This document shows, piece by piece, positions 8,171-16,145 of a DNA stretch of 64,000 bases (positions within the stretch are counted from its first letter, which is position 1; the number at the start of each line of letters is the position of its first letter). The notes under the pieces were generated by a model. That model did not search any database and was not told the origin of the DNA. It worked only from the letters and a program-made list of their open reading frames with translations. The DNA lies in assembly GCA_035539075.1 (NCBI GenBank), contig DATLJB010000176.1, positions 1-64,000 of the forward strand, in the 5' to 3' direction. The position numbers and the translations under genes were made by a program. This DNA comes from Dongia_B sp035539075. Lineage in GTDB: Bacteria; Pseudomonadota; Alphaproteobacteria; Dongiales; Dongiaceae.

Positions 8171-9240
8171 GGCGCGATTGTGCTCTGCAAGTTCTGTGGC
8201 CACTCAGCCTTGGGATCCAGCTTCACGTAGGCCATGCCAGGTAGGCCGGTTTTGACCTGCAGGATATATTTTCGTAGCAGTGCGAGCGGTATCCGGGCTT
8301 TGATCCTAAACGTCAGCTTTTGCCGTTCTTGCGCGGTCTCTACGGTCTTGGGGGTGAATTGAGCCACATCAGCGACAAACGAAATGGCTGCGGGAATGAC
8401 ATATTGAGGCGCCGCGTCAAGAACGATGCGGGCCTCGGCTCCGTAGGCAACACGCCCGGCCTGTTCGGTTGGCAAGAAGAATGTCATGTAGACGTCACCG
8501 AGATCCACCAGGTTCAGTACCCGGCCCCCGGCCGACAGGACTTCACCGGGCTCAGCCACTCGATACTGCACACGGCCGTCTCGCGGTGTCTTTAGAGCGC
8601 TGTCATCTATATCAGCATCAATACGCTGAATCGTTGCCAGCGCGACCTCGATTGCCGCCTTTGCATCGATGACTTGTGATTTCGCCGAGCTGATACTTGC
8701 TTCGGTCGCGGCTACATCAGCTTGCGCCGCCGCAACCGCTGCTTTCGCGCTTTCCGATCGCGCACGATCGTCGTCTAGGACCTGACGCGAGACATTATCA
8801 TTCTTTGCCAACTCGGATGAACGCGCGAGCTTCCTATTAGCCGCGTCAAGTTCCGCTCCGCGTTGGGCGACAACGGCCACAGCTGCGACCTGCTCTGCCT
8901 GGCGTTGCTTCACGAGACTTTCCGCACTTTCCACGGAGATTTGCGCCCTCTGGAGCTGCGCGTCGGATTCACGCCGTTCAGCCATTAATGTCGCAGTATC
9001 CATATAGGCGATAACCTGCCCAGCGGTGACGAAATCACCTTCATCAACAAGGATCTCTCTGATTCGCCCAGCTATCTTTGCAGAAATGTCGATTTCGACG
9101 GCCTCAATACGCCCATTGCTGCCGGCTATTCCATCGGGAAGGCCGGTTGGCTTCAGCTTCTGCCAGCCGTAATAGACTGCTATCGCCACGGCCAGGAGGA
9201 CTAGCGGCAGAACCCAAGGGCTCATCTGCCTCTTGCTCAT
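8167..9240 (-). CDS. HlyD/EmrA-family periplasmic adaptor of the exporter
   Basis: 357 residues from the ATG at 9240. The N-terminal anchor helix (PWVLPLVLLAVAIAVYYGW) is followed by a lipoyl-like segment (VDISAKIAGRIREILVDEGD), a long alanine/glutamine-rich coiled coil and a beta-barrel region. This is the membrane-fusion plan (YhiI-like). A longer frame starts at 9321, but the 27 extra residues are unlike the family and GGAAG precedes the chosen ATG. It is translationally coupled to rbbA and should bridge the inner-membrane exporter to an outer-membrane channel, which is not encoded nearby. Confidence 0.88.
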   Translation of the reverse strand: MSKRQMSPWVLPLVLLAVAIAVYYGWQKLKPTGLPDGIAGSNGRIEAVEIDISAKIAGRIREILVDEGDFVTAGQVIAYMDTATLMAERRESDAQLQRAQISVESAESLVKQRQAEQVAAVAVVAQRGAELDAANRKLARSSELAKNDNVSRQVLDDDRARSESAKAAVAAAQADVAATEASISSAKSQVIDAKAAIEVALATIQRIDADIDDSALKTPRDGRVQYRVAEPGEVLSAGGRVLNLVDLGDVYMTFFLPTEQAGRVAYGAEARIVLDAAPQYVIPAAISFVADVAQFTPKTVETAQERQKLTFRIKARIPLALLRKYILQVKTGLPGMAYVKLDPKAEWPQNLQSTIAP

Positions 9241-9524
9241 CTTCGAATCGCTTCCAAAGAAACGAGATGGTCTTGGATGCGCCGCCAATATGACCGCTTT
9301 CTTGAACCACGCGAAATGCAAACAAGGAACATTAAATCTTCCACTCCGATGAGATCATGTGGGACCGGCTATTTAAGCAAGCACGAAGTCCATGAGATTT
9401 TTGGATAGATCCTGCGCGGAAAATCTACCAGTCCCCAAAGCAACCGGGATTAATATGATTGACGGAGTAGCCGCCCGGCGCTCCATCCTAGTTATAGCGA
9501 CGACTGAAACAGAAACGCCGATGG

Positions 9525-9839
9525 CTAAGTCTGAGGTTGAGTGGTGAGGGAGGTTTCATGAGCCGCCCGCCATATCCTGGCCGCTTCGTTCGAATAATCT
9601 TCAACAGCGATTTGGAGGAATTTGGTTTGTCGCTGGAATAGCTCAGCTGGGTTCTGGAAGTCAGCAAGACTCTGAAGAAAGTCGGCCTGCGCATGTAGGC
9701 GCCGGGCGGCAAAATTGAGTTGCTCTGCAATAAGCTTGCTGGGAGCATCTGTAAATGGCTTCGCCCATTCCATATCAACTGTGAATGGCGTGATTGCGGG
9801 CGCAGTGGCTGATTGCTTAACGGGTTTTTCGACTGACAT
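9525..9839 (-). CDS. Phasin-family protein
   Basis: 104 residues, no signal peptide, mostly amphipathic helix: LIAEQLNFAARRLHAQADFL and QRQTKFLQIAVEDYSNEAAR. This is the small phasin (Phasin_2-like) profile; such proteins coat polyhydroxyalkanoate granules or act as membrane-stress chaperones. GAGGGG precedes the ATG. Operator D supplies the -35 box (TTGACT, 17 bp, TTTACT), and the gene diverges from the tetR gene. It may be the first gene of the hlyD-rbbA-yhhJ operon, although the 284-bp gap to hlyD leaves room for another promoter. No PHA synthase is in the window. Confidence 0.8.
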   Translation of the reverse strand: MSVEKPVKQSATAPAITPFTVDMEWAKPFTDAPSKLIAEQLNFAARRLHAQADFLQSLADFQNPAELFQRQTKFLQIAVEDYSNEAARIWRAAHETSLTTQPQT

Positions 9840-9905
9840 AAAGAAACCCCTCTTTTGTTAGCTGGCGAAAAGTTCTGATGAAGTAAAAGGGTTGGAAATA
9901 CATAA

Positions 9906-9921
9906 GTCAACTATTGTTGAC
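9906..9921. promoter_or_regulatory. Palindromic operator, site D
   Basis: GTCAAC-TATT-GTTGAC, overlapping the predicted phasin -35 (9905-9910) with TTTACT as -10 (9882-9887) at 17-bp spacing. It lies in the divergent phasin/tetR intergenic region. Confidence 0.7.
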
Positions 9922-10056
9922 CATATATAAGGGGCGTTCAACCTTTTAAAATGTGGAAGATGGCCTCCTACTTGCGTCCGAGGAGAGTGGCAAATGGCAG
10001 GTGACCATCAAGCGGGTTGAGTTTAGGAAGTTGTCACGAGGCAAATATTGATTTGA

Positions 10057-10072
10057 ATCAACACTCGTTGAC
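10057..10072. promoter_or_regulatory. Palindromic operator, site E (tetR autoregulation)
   Basis: ATCAAC-ACTC-GTTGAC: one half perfect, the other with one mismatch. It lies 60 bp upstream of the tetR start and contains a plus-strand TTGACT -35. A weaker copy in front of the regulator itself is the usual pattern for TetR autoregulation. Confidence 0.65.
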
Positions 10073-10131
10073 TGAATGGGGGAAAAAATGCATCGTGCTG
10101 GAATGACATTGAGAAATCATAGGAACAACCT

Positions 10132-10788
10132 GTGCCTCAGAGACTGAAGGTCCAAGACCAGAGCGCGAGTACTCGTGATCGGATTCTCCAAGCCGCAATT
10201 TTGAGGTTTGCTCACCATTCTTACGAGGATGCCAAGCTGCGAGATATCGCAGCCGATGTAGGTGTCGACGTCGCCTATGTGCATCGCTCGTTTGGCTCAA
10301 AGGAACAGCTCTTTTCGGAGGTCGTCAGTGCCGCGTTTGAGCCGCGCCATCTCATCACGGTAGAGGATGGCGATATTGCCACCAAGCTGACCAAACGGCT
10401 GTTCGAGCCGAGCCTGGACCAGCGACTTAGATTGATTGATCCGCTCGACATCCTGATCCGCTCCTTGCTCAGCCCAGAGGCAATCCCTCTGATCCGCTCC
10501 TCGCTGATGAACGACGTAATTGAACCGCTTGAAAACCAGGGTGATGTAGCGGGTCAGGTGCAGGCGGTAGCTATGACGGCTTGCTTAGTCGGGGCAAGCA
10601 TTTTTCGTAACGTCCTTCGAGTGGAGGCAATGCTCGAAGAACCGGGTGGCGAACTCGAAGCATTGCTTAAAGACATAATTGATGTGGCGATGGGCCGTGC
10701 AAAGGTTGTCAGGACGCCGGCCAAGATGGCAAAGGCACGGAAGTCACCGGCGAAGAAAGTCCGAAAGCCTGTGAAAGGAAAGCGATGA
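10132..10788 (+). CDS. TetR-family regulator with histone-H1-like basic tail
   Basis: 218 residues starting at GTG, preceded by AGGAACA. An N-terminal TetR DNA-binding domain is clear: STRDRILQAAILRFAHHSYE, then LRDIAADVGVDVAYVHRSFG and SKEQLF. The ligand-binding domain is typical in length. The last ~30 residues are unusual: a Lys/Ala/Pro-rich stretch with TPAKMAKARKSPAKK repeats, like histone H1 or HU-tail domains. It diverges from the phasin gene, and the GTCAAC-N4-GTTGAC palindromes around it make it the likely regulator of the module. The effector is unknown. Confidence 0.9.
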   Translation: MPQRLKVQDQSASTRDRILQAAILRFAHHSYEDAKLRDIAADVGVDVAYVHRSFGSKEQLFSEVVSAAFEPRHLITVEDGDIATKLTKRLFEPSLDQRLRLIDPLDILIRSLLSPEAIPLIRSSLMNDVIEPLENQGDVAGQVQAVAMTACLVGASIFRNVLRVEAMLEEPGGELEALLKDIIDVAMGRAKVVRTPAKMAKARKSPAKKVRKPVKGKR

Positions 10789-11057
10789 AAAAGCGCGTGG
10801 GGCATCGCAAGTCTCGACACAGCTGTTTTCCACCCCCCTCAGATGAGTCCATTGGCTTTAAACACTTCCGAGCGTTGATCTGTATGGCGGAAGTATTTGT
10901 TGCGCAACTGACAGCTGAACTTTCTAAGGTCGCATTGATGCTTTCTATGCTCGACCGGGTATCTCCTTTTTCCCGCGCTCTAGGAAAATGTTGGAAACTA
11001 TCGCATACGACGGCATGTAGAGCCGGCCAACGTCTGGTATTTGTCGCAGGCGACTGA
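10785..11057 (+). CDS. Possible small protein coupled to tetR (doubtful)
   Basis: A 90-residue frame whose ATG overlaps the tetR stop as ATGA, which would allow translational coupling. Composition is mixed, with a basic N-terminus and no recognised domain. A longer frame occupies the opposite strand (10709-11185) and looks equally undistinguished. I list it only because of the overlap. From 11058 to 11242 I see no gene. Confidence 0.2.
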   Translation: MKKRVGHRKSRHSCFPPPSDESIGFKHFRALICMAEVFVAQLTAELSKVALMLSMLDRVSPFSRALGKCWKLSHTTACRAGQRLVFVAGD

Positions 11058-11242
11058 GCGATCCTGGGAATCGGTTCTACCAAAAAGGCCGGAGAGGCAT
11101 CTAGGATCGGGGTGAAGACATAAGCTGCTTTGTAAAAGCTCGGTCGCCTTGCCGAGATGTCGCGATCACTGGCGGGAGATGCCAACTCAAATTGCCGAGC
11201 TCACCGACAATACCAATCGTATAGCAGGCCAAAGGGCACCTT

Positions 11243-12562
11243 ATGAACGCGAATAGCGGACAGAAGCGGATCGTCATTGTCGGCGGAGGAGTCGCGGGGC
11301 TCGAGATCGCCACCATTCTGGGCCGCCGCTGGCGTGGGCAGCATCTCCGGAATCAGCCAACACCGACGATTACGCTTATCGATCGCGAGTCAGCGCATGT
11401 GTGGAAGCCTATGTTGCATACCATCGCTGCCGGGACGCGTGACCTATCCCAGCAGCAGACAACCTACGTAGCCCAGGCCCGTGATGCGGGCTTTGTTTAT
11501 CAGCCGGGCGAACTGTGTGACCTCGACAGGGCTGCGCGCGAGATATTGATCGCGCCGTTACATGGACCCGACGGCCGTTTGCTCGTGCCCGGTCGACGGC
11601 TCGGATACGATGCGCTGATCATTGCTGTTGGTAGCAAGGCCAACGACTTCGGAACACCTGGTGTGGCGGAGCATTGCCTCATGATTGATACACGCCGACA
11701 GGCGGAGGCCTTCAATCACGAAGTGCGTCTGCGGATGCTCCAATGCCTGGCCTTCAATACCGAGCTGTCGATCGCCATCGTCGGAGGCGGCGCGACCGGG
11801 GTGGAACTGGCGGCCGAATTGGTGCGGCTTGTCGAGACGGCTGTCACCTATGGCGCGTTGGGACTGGCTGAGCGAATAACGATCACGCTGATCGAGAGCG
11901 GGCCGCGGTTGTTGGCGGCCTTTCCTGAGGACATTTCCTCGGCCACGCGAGCAAAGCTCGAGGGGCTCGGAATTAAAGTCATGACAGACACGCGTGTCAG
12001 TGCAGCAGAGGCCGACAGCTTCGTTCTCCGCGACGGCTGTAAAGTGCATGCGTCTCTGAAGGTTTGGGCCGCAGGCGTCAAGGCCCCAGACTTCCTCGCC
12101 AATATTGATGGCCTGGAAACGACACGCGGCAATCAATTGTTAATCCTGCCGTCGCTGCAGACAGTCCAGGATGCCAACATTTATGCCGTGGGTGATTGTG
12201 CTTGCTTGACGCCTGCCGGCTCCGCGCGACCGCTGCCTCCTACAGCTCAAGTCGCCCATCAGCAAGCCCGGCATCTCATTCGCCATCTGCCGAAAGCTCT
12301 GCAGCGCGGCACACCTATTCCCGACTTTTCCTACCGGGACTTTGGCTCACTGGTGTCGCTTGGGGAGTATGATGCCTACGGGTCGCTTGGCAAGTTCGGT
12401 CTGTTCAACGGAGTCACCATTCGAGGCCGGCTGGCCCAATTCAGCCACGTTATGCTCTACCGTGGCCATCAGGCTCGACTTTATGGTTTTTGGCGCGGTA
12501 GCCTGCTGTGGCTAGTTGATCGGCTCAACTCCCGAGTACGAGCGCCGATACGTCTCGACTGA
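11243..12562 (+). CDS. FAD-dependent NADH dehydrogenase-like oxidoreductase (NDH-2 type)
   Basis: 439 residues. The FAD-binding Rossmann motif at the N-terminus reads IVIVGGGVAGLEIA; the NAD(P)H-binding one near residue 180 reads IAIVGGGATGVELAAELVR. A conserved IYAVGDCA motif near residue 315 contacts FAD. Length and order fit type II NADH:quinone dehydrogenases, which pass electrons from NADH to quinone without pumping protons. The C-terminal part ends with an amphipathic segment consistent with peripheral membrane binding. It closes the stress/export module. No operator palindrome was found directly upstream. Confidence 0.88.
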   Translation: MNANSGQKRIVIVGGGVAGLEIATILGRRWRGQHLRNQPTPTITLIDRESAHVWKPMLHTIAAGTRDLSQQQTTYVAQARDAGFVYQPGELCDLDRAAREILIAPLHGPDGRLLVPGRRLGYDALIIAVGSKANDFGTPGVAEHCLMIDTRRQAEAFNHEVRLRMLQCLAFNTELSIAIVGGGATGVELAAELVRLVETAVTYGALGLAERITITLIESGPRLLAAFPEDISSATRAKLEGLGIKVMTDTRVSAAEADSFVLRDGCKVHASLKVWAAGVKAPDFLANIDGLETTRGNQLLILPSLQTVQDANIYAVGDCACLTPAGSARPLPPTAQVAHQQARHLIRHLPKALQRGTPIPDFSYRDFGSLVSLGEYDAYGSLGKFGLFNGVTIRGRLAQFSHVMLYRGHQARLYGFWRGSLLWLVDRLNSRVRAPIRLD

Positions 12563-12760
12563 ACCGCGTAGTTCGCGGGACGATGGGGGCATGACTTCGT
12601 CAATCATGAAGCAGAAACGATCGGAATGGCAGTTGTCCAATAGTACATCGCTGTAAAATCGAGTGGCCTGCCCCCATCAGATGATCCAAGTAGAATGTTG
12701 GTGCATGGCGCTTTTGAAGCGCTTGGGTTTGGTGGTCCAGCTGCAGCGTTAGCTTTCGGC
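12563..12760. other. Unassigned 198 bp between flavoprotein gene and miniature element
   Basis: There is a short hairpin right after the flavoprotein stop (CCGCG-TAGTT-CGCGG, 12564-12578) without a T-run. The remainder contains small frames on both strands that match nothing I know. It may be insertion-sequence debris. Confidence 0.3.
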
Positions 12761-12948
12761 TGTGAACCAGCACCGAAGTAGACCCCCACCGTAGAGCCAT
12801 CTAACCTGCTGAAGTGAGTACGGAAATTCCGAAGGTGATGGGGTCCAGATCGGCGCCGATCGCCCCCCATCCAGACAGAATTGGTGATCATAATATCAGC
12901 AATTTGACTCTGGTCAGCAGTAGGGTACCACTTCGGCGTTGATTCACA
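12761..12948. mobile_element. 188-bp IS21-end-derived miniature element, copy 2
   Basis: Second copy of the 872-1061 unit in the same orientation, with about three-quarters identity by eye along its full length, including the internal TGGTCAGCAGT and CGGAAATTCCGAAG-like blocks. The left end is TGTGAACCAGCACCGAAGTA; the right end read inward is TGTGAATCAACGCCGAAGTG. On the right it runs directly into an IS66 transposase fragment. The two copies bracket about 11.7 kb of non-IS genes. Confidence 0.65.
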
Positions 12949-13289
12949 AGCTGGCCGAGGCCATCCGCTATGCACTCACCCGCTGGGAAGGATTGACGCG
13001 CTTTCTTGACGATGGCCACGTTGAGATCGATTCTAACGTTGTCGAGCGCAGCATCAGGCCAATCGCTCTCACGCGCAAGAATGCGCTCTTCGCTGGCTCC
13101 GACGGCGGCGGCGAGCACTGGGCAGTCATCGCTTCGCTCATCGAGACCTGCAAGCTCAATGACGTCGAGCCCCACGCCTATCTGGCCGACGTCATCACCA
13201 AGATTGTCAATGGGCACTCCAACAGCCAAATCGACAATCTTCTGCCATGGGCCTATGCTGAAACCGTCGGCTTAAAATCTGCCGCGTGA
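12949..13289 (+). pseudogene. IS66-family transposase TnpC, C-terminal remnant
   Basis: The plus strand reads KLAEAIRYALTRWEGLTRFL followed by DDGHVEIDSNVVERSIRPIA, GSDGGGEHWAVIASLIETCK and a NSQIDNLLPWAY end, the hallmark C-terminal third of IS66 TnpC (the NxxER-x-RP block carries the last acidic catalytic residue). Nothing of the N-terminal two-thirds precedes it; the miniature element is fused directly upstream. Confidence 0.9.
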
Positions 13290-13341
13290 TAGCATCGGTT
13301 TCCTTACCTGGCTGATGCTTACCGATCAAAAGGAAGGCGCG

Positions 13342-13740
13342 ATGCGCAAACTCCGCTTCAGCTGCCTGGTTTTCGGCATATTCCTTGTTTCTGCCGAGGC
13401 GTCCGCTCAGTCAGTAACACTGGCATTCGACTGGAGCGATGAGAGGTGGGCCGGTTATCCAGATAATGAAGGCCCAATTCAATCATATTGGGACGGTGAC
13501 ACTTTGCGCGTTTCAACAATCGTTGATTGGGAATCAGGTACAGCTATTGACGCGTCTAGCGCACGAGTCACGATTCAGTCTGAACGGAATATGTCTATTT
13601 GTTATAAAAAGAGCATTGTGCATCAGAATAGCGGCCAACCAGCACTGACCGCGACCTCGCCGGTTATTTTGCGCTTCACGGTGGCTGATGTGCCAAAGAA
13701 AATCTACAACATTAAGATTTTCCATGACTGCAAGGACTAG
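13342..13740 (+). CDS. Predicted secreted protein, unknown
   Basis: 132 residues from the ATG at 13342, which has AAAGGAAGG just upstream; an earlier in-frame start at 13315 would only add nine polar residues before the signal peptide. The signal peptide (CLVFGIFLVSAEASAQS) should be cleaved after ASA. The mature ~110 residues look like an all-beta domain with two cysteines that could pair. I do not recognise a family. It stands alone between IS66 fragments, so it may be a passenger. Confidence 0.6.
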   Translation: MRKLRFSCLVFGIFLVSAEASAQSVTLAFDWSDERWAGYPDNEGPIQSYWDGDTLRVSTIVDWESGTAIDASSARVTIQSERNMSICYKKSIVHQNSGQPALTATSPVILRFTVADVPKKIYNIKIFHDCKD

Positions 13741-13761
13741 GATGAGTGCTCGGCTCCCGCG

Positions 13762-13867
13762 CCTTTCGAGCGAATCGACGCTGCGAGTATTATCACTTGC
13801 ATCGACGAACTGCTGCCATGGCATTACCATCTACGAGCCGAGACATGACCTGTGAAAGACGCTTACG
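13762..13867 (+). mobile_element. IS66 right-end remnant
   Basis: A short open stretch encodes FERIDAASIITCIDELLPWH, the terminal IDELLPW motif of IS66 TnpC, stopping at about 13849. It is followed 8-10 bp later by GACGCTTAC, the outward form of the IS66 terminal repeat (GTAAGCG...). Only this end survives. Confidence 0.55.
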
Positions 13868-14510
13868 GTGGAGCAACATTGAGGCCACGTCGCACGCGGC
13901 GGCGTTGTTAGCGCCCGGACGCTAACAGCCAAGTCATCACCTATGCCAGTGTTGACCCAATCGGCTGAGTGGCAGCTACGCGTCGCGCAGCGAGCATACC
14001 GGAGAAGCGCTGAGCGATGGAGCGGAAACGAGATCCTCGACGCAATGTGGCATTTGAGGGCAATTGTCCGCCGATATTCGCTCCAGGAACTCCGCGCGAA
14101 TATCGGCGCTTGCAGGCTGGATGAAGCAGCCTCAAGGATACCGTTATGAGCGGTGTCAAAAAGGCTGAACCGCGGCGGAAATCAAGGAAATGAATTGATT
14201 CTTCGTGATTCTAGTTGAGCCCAATATCAAGCAGTTAACTCCGGTTGCGTGCCTAATGCGTGCCCAAACTCAGAGACCGCCAATGCTAAGAAACATCCAC
14301 GGATATGATGCAGGTCATCAGATCGATGACAGTAGGCGCAAATTGTAACAACGGGCGACTTTCTGGCAAAGGCCTCCTCAGCGAGGCCGTCAGCAGATAT
14401 TACCGGTTTGCCGATCTTTTTCGGCGTCGTCGATATCGCGACCTTCTTTCACCGCCGGAGCTTACCCAGCGGAAAGCATCAGGTATTCCCTTTAGTTTCT
14501 TCAATGGAAC
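13868..14510. other. Gene-free boundary segment with two perfect inverted repeats
   Basis: There is no convincing gene. It contains TGTTAGCG (13906-13913) facing CGCTAACA (13920-13927), similar to abutting IS66 ends, and an 11-bp perfect repeat GCCGATATTCG (14070-14080) facing CGAATATCGGC (14097-14107). It separates IS debris from the A+T-richer defence-like island. Confidence 0.4.
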
Positions 14511-15002
14511 CTAATGCGCCTGCGTTAAGATCTCCTCGTGCCAAAGATTGAACGGTTGAAGAAATTGCTGAGACGAGAGCCAGTCAGCGTTGAGATCCGC
14601 CTGGTGAATGAAACGATCAGTGATGCCCATGTCGAAAACACCTCCGGAAATCCCTCGTTCTCGAATGATGAGCGTGGGCCGGCCTAGGGCGAATGCCACT
14701 GCGGCTTCAATATGATTCCACGGAGACGGAAGGCAGGACTCACGCATCGGCACCTCATTATCGGTACCAGGCTTATGAAGACCTTCTTTGATAAACGTTT
14801 GGCTCAAACCTAATATGAGAGCTCCGTCGCATAGACGCATAAGTTCTATAACAGCGGTCATTGGCGGACTGTTTTGAAAATCGGTTTCACCCAACGTTCT
14901 GGGATTGAGCCCGCGCTCCCCTAGTTTTTGTCTAAGCAACGAGTACCATGTCAGCTGCTGAGAAGTTAATGCGTTTGGTTTGCTGACAAAAACTTCGGCC
15001 AT
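14511..15002 (-). CDS. TIR / deoxyribosyltransferase-like Rossmann protein
   Basis: 163 residues, cytoplasmic. MAEVFVSKPN at the N-terminus, GLNPRTLGETDF, a central MRLCDGALILGLSQ strand-loop, and PWNHIEAAVAFALGRPTLII follow the TIR/nucleoside-deoxyribosyltransferase fold order. Glu99 in the WNHIEAA helix is where these folds keep their catalytic glutamate. I have seen stand-alone proteins of this kind annotated only as hypothetical. NAD or nucleotide cleavage is an inference. It is the last gene of a minus-strand array with two TIR proteins, a caspase-like protease and a phosphoesterase, 154 bp beyond the caspase gene. Confidence 0.65.
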   Translation of the reverse strand: MAEVFVSKPNALTSQQLTWYSLLRQKLGERGLNPRTLGETDFQNSPPMTAVIELMRLCDGALILGLSQTFIKEGLHKPGTDNEVPMRESCLPSPWNHIEAAVAFALGRPTLIIRERGISGGVFDMGITDRFIHQADLNADWLSSQQFLQPFNLWHEEILTQAH

Positions 15003-15156
15003 TTACGCTTCCTGAGGTGCTGTGGCAGCGACTGTCTTCAATTTTCCAGTAACTGAGATTTTAGCCCTACCGTAGAAAATAGCTGGCATTATCGTTCCGC
15101 AGCACCCGGCTCGATTTGCCTAGCATCAAGCCCGTTGCCCAACTCCAGCGGACAAC

Positions 15157-16134
15157 TCAAATGCGACTATCTTTGACAAGGCGATGATAGTGCGCGCCCA
15201 ATACAGTCAACTTACAGCGTTTGCTTTGCATCGCCGCGTGCCACATATGCGGGGCCCCAATTGGCACTAAAAGATTCACGCGGTTATAGTTTTGAAGTAT
15301 GGCAAAGACTTCGGTGTTCTTTGGCAATGGAGCAGGAACCGTCGGATCTTCCTTCCCTGTCCTTTCAGGCTCGAACGTTGGGTCGAGCTGGAATTCAAAC
15401 GCAGGATCAGGGAACAGCCGCGTAAGCTTTTGAAGGTCCGAGAGTCCAATAGGTGGCTGTACACTCCGCAGCGATACAAATCTCTTCACGTTTGTCTTAA
15501 AGACCGGACGCTGTTGCCACGACCCGAGAGATTGATCTATGTGAGCATAGACGCTGCCTGGTGTGACTTGACCGACTAAGTTACCTGCTGCCCCACTTAA
15601 TGCATCGACAAGCAGAGTTGTGAAAAGGCCCGTCCCCTCATCCTCACTTGCATACTGTTCGGCTGTTGATGCAGTTAAAATCGTCATCCCTTCTGTCAAC
15701 TCAGCAACCGGGGTACTGCTATCGCTGTTTCCTGCGATTCCGCTGTGGCAACTGTCGAGAATAATGATCTTATTCTTCGCACGAGAACTATTCGCGAATT
15801 TCAGAATATCATTAAGAGGCACCCCATCATTGCCATCTTGCGACTTGCTATCACAGAGGTATCCGCCGGTAGCATCTATATACCCATGCCCCGCGAAATA
15901 GAAAAGTGCCACTTCGCTGTCGTCACGGAAAAGCTCTTGGACGCATTCTCTAAGCGCCCTTCGGTCGATCTGGTCTGTACTGCCGGTGGCAGTCATCAAT
16001 TTCACATCGAAATTGACTGTTCCATCGCTGTTTCGCTCTAAGATAGTCTTCACAGCATGGGCGTCATTTACGCAGCCATGCAGGGATTCGACAGTTGAAT
16101 AATAATCCACTCCGACTACAAGAGCCTTGCGCAT
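15157..16134 (-). CDS. Caspase-like (peptidase C14) protease
   Basis: 325 residues. The N-terminal ~210 residues form a caspase-fold domain: LVVGVDYY at beta1, LHGCVNDA, VALFYFAGHGYID with catalytic His83, and IIILDSCHSGIAG with nucleophile Cys129. The remaining ~110 residues are not a known protease part and may bind a signal or partner. The start lies 11 bp after the upstream TIR gene's stop, so they are almost certainly co-transcribed. Adjacent TIR plus caspase genes are the reported composition of type IV Thoeris, in which a TIR-made cyclic ADP-ribose isomer activates the protease; whether this pair works that way is inference. Confidence 0.88.
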   Translation of the reverse strand: MRKALVVGVDYYSTVESLHGCVNDAHAVKTILERNSDGTVNFDVKLMTATGSTDQIDRRALRECVQELFRDDSEVALFYFAGHGYIDATGGYLCDSKSQDGNDGVPLNDILKFANSSRAKNKIIILDSCHSGIAGNSDSSTPVAELTEGMTILTASTAEQYASEDEGTGLFTTLLVDALSGAAGNLVGQVTPGSVYAHIDQSLGSWQQRPVFKTNVKRFVSLRSVQPPIGLSDLQKLTRLFPDPAFEFQLDPTFEPERTGKEDPTVPAPLPKNTEVFAILQNYNRVNLLVPIGAPHMWHAAMQSKRCKLTVLGAHYHRLVKDSRI

Positions 16135-16145
16135 CGCAATACTCC

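Noticed and set aside
12600..12800. Small minus-strand protein overlapping miniature element copy 2
   Set aside because: Its frame runs across the element end and matches nothing; the resemblance to the frame at copy 1 is explained by the shared repeat.
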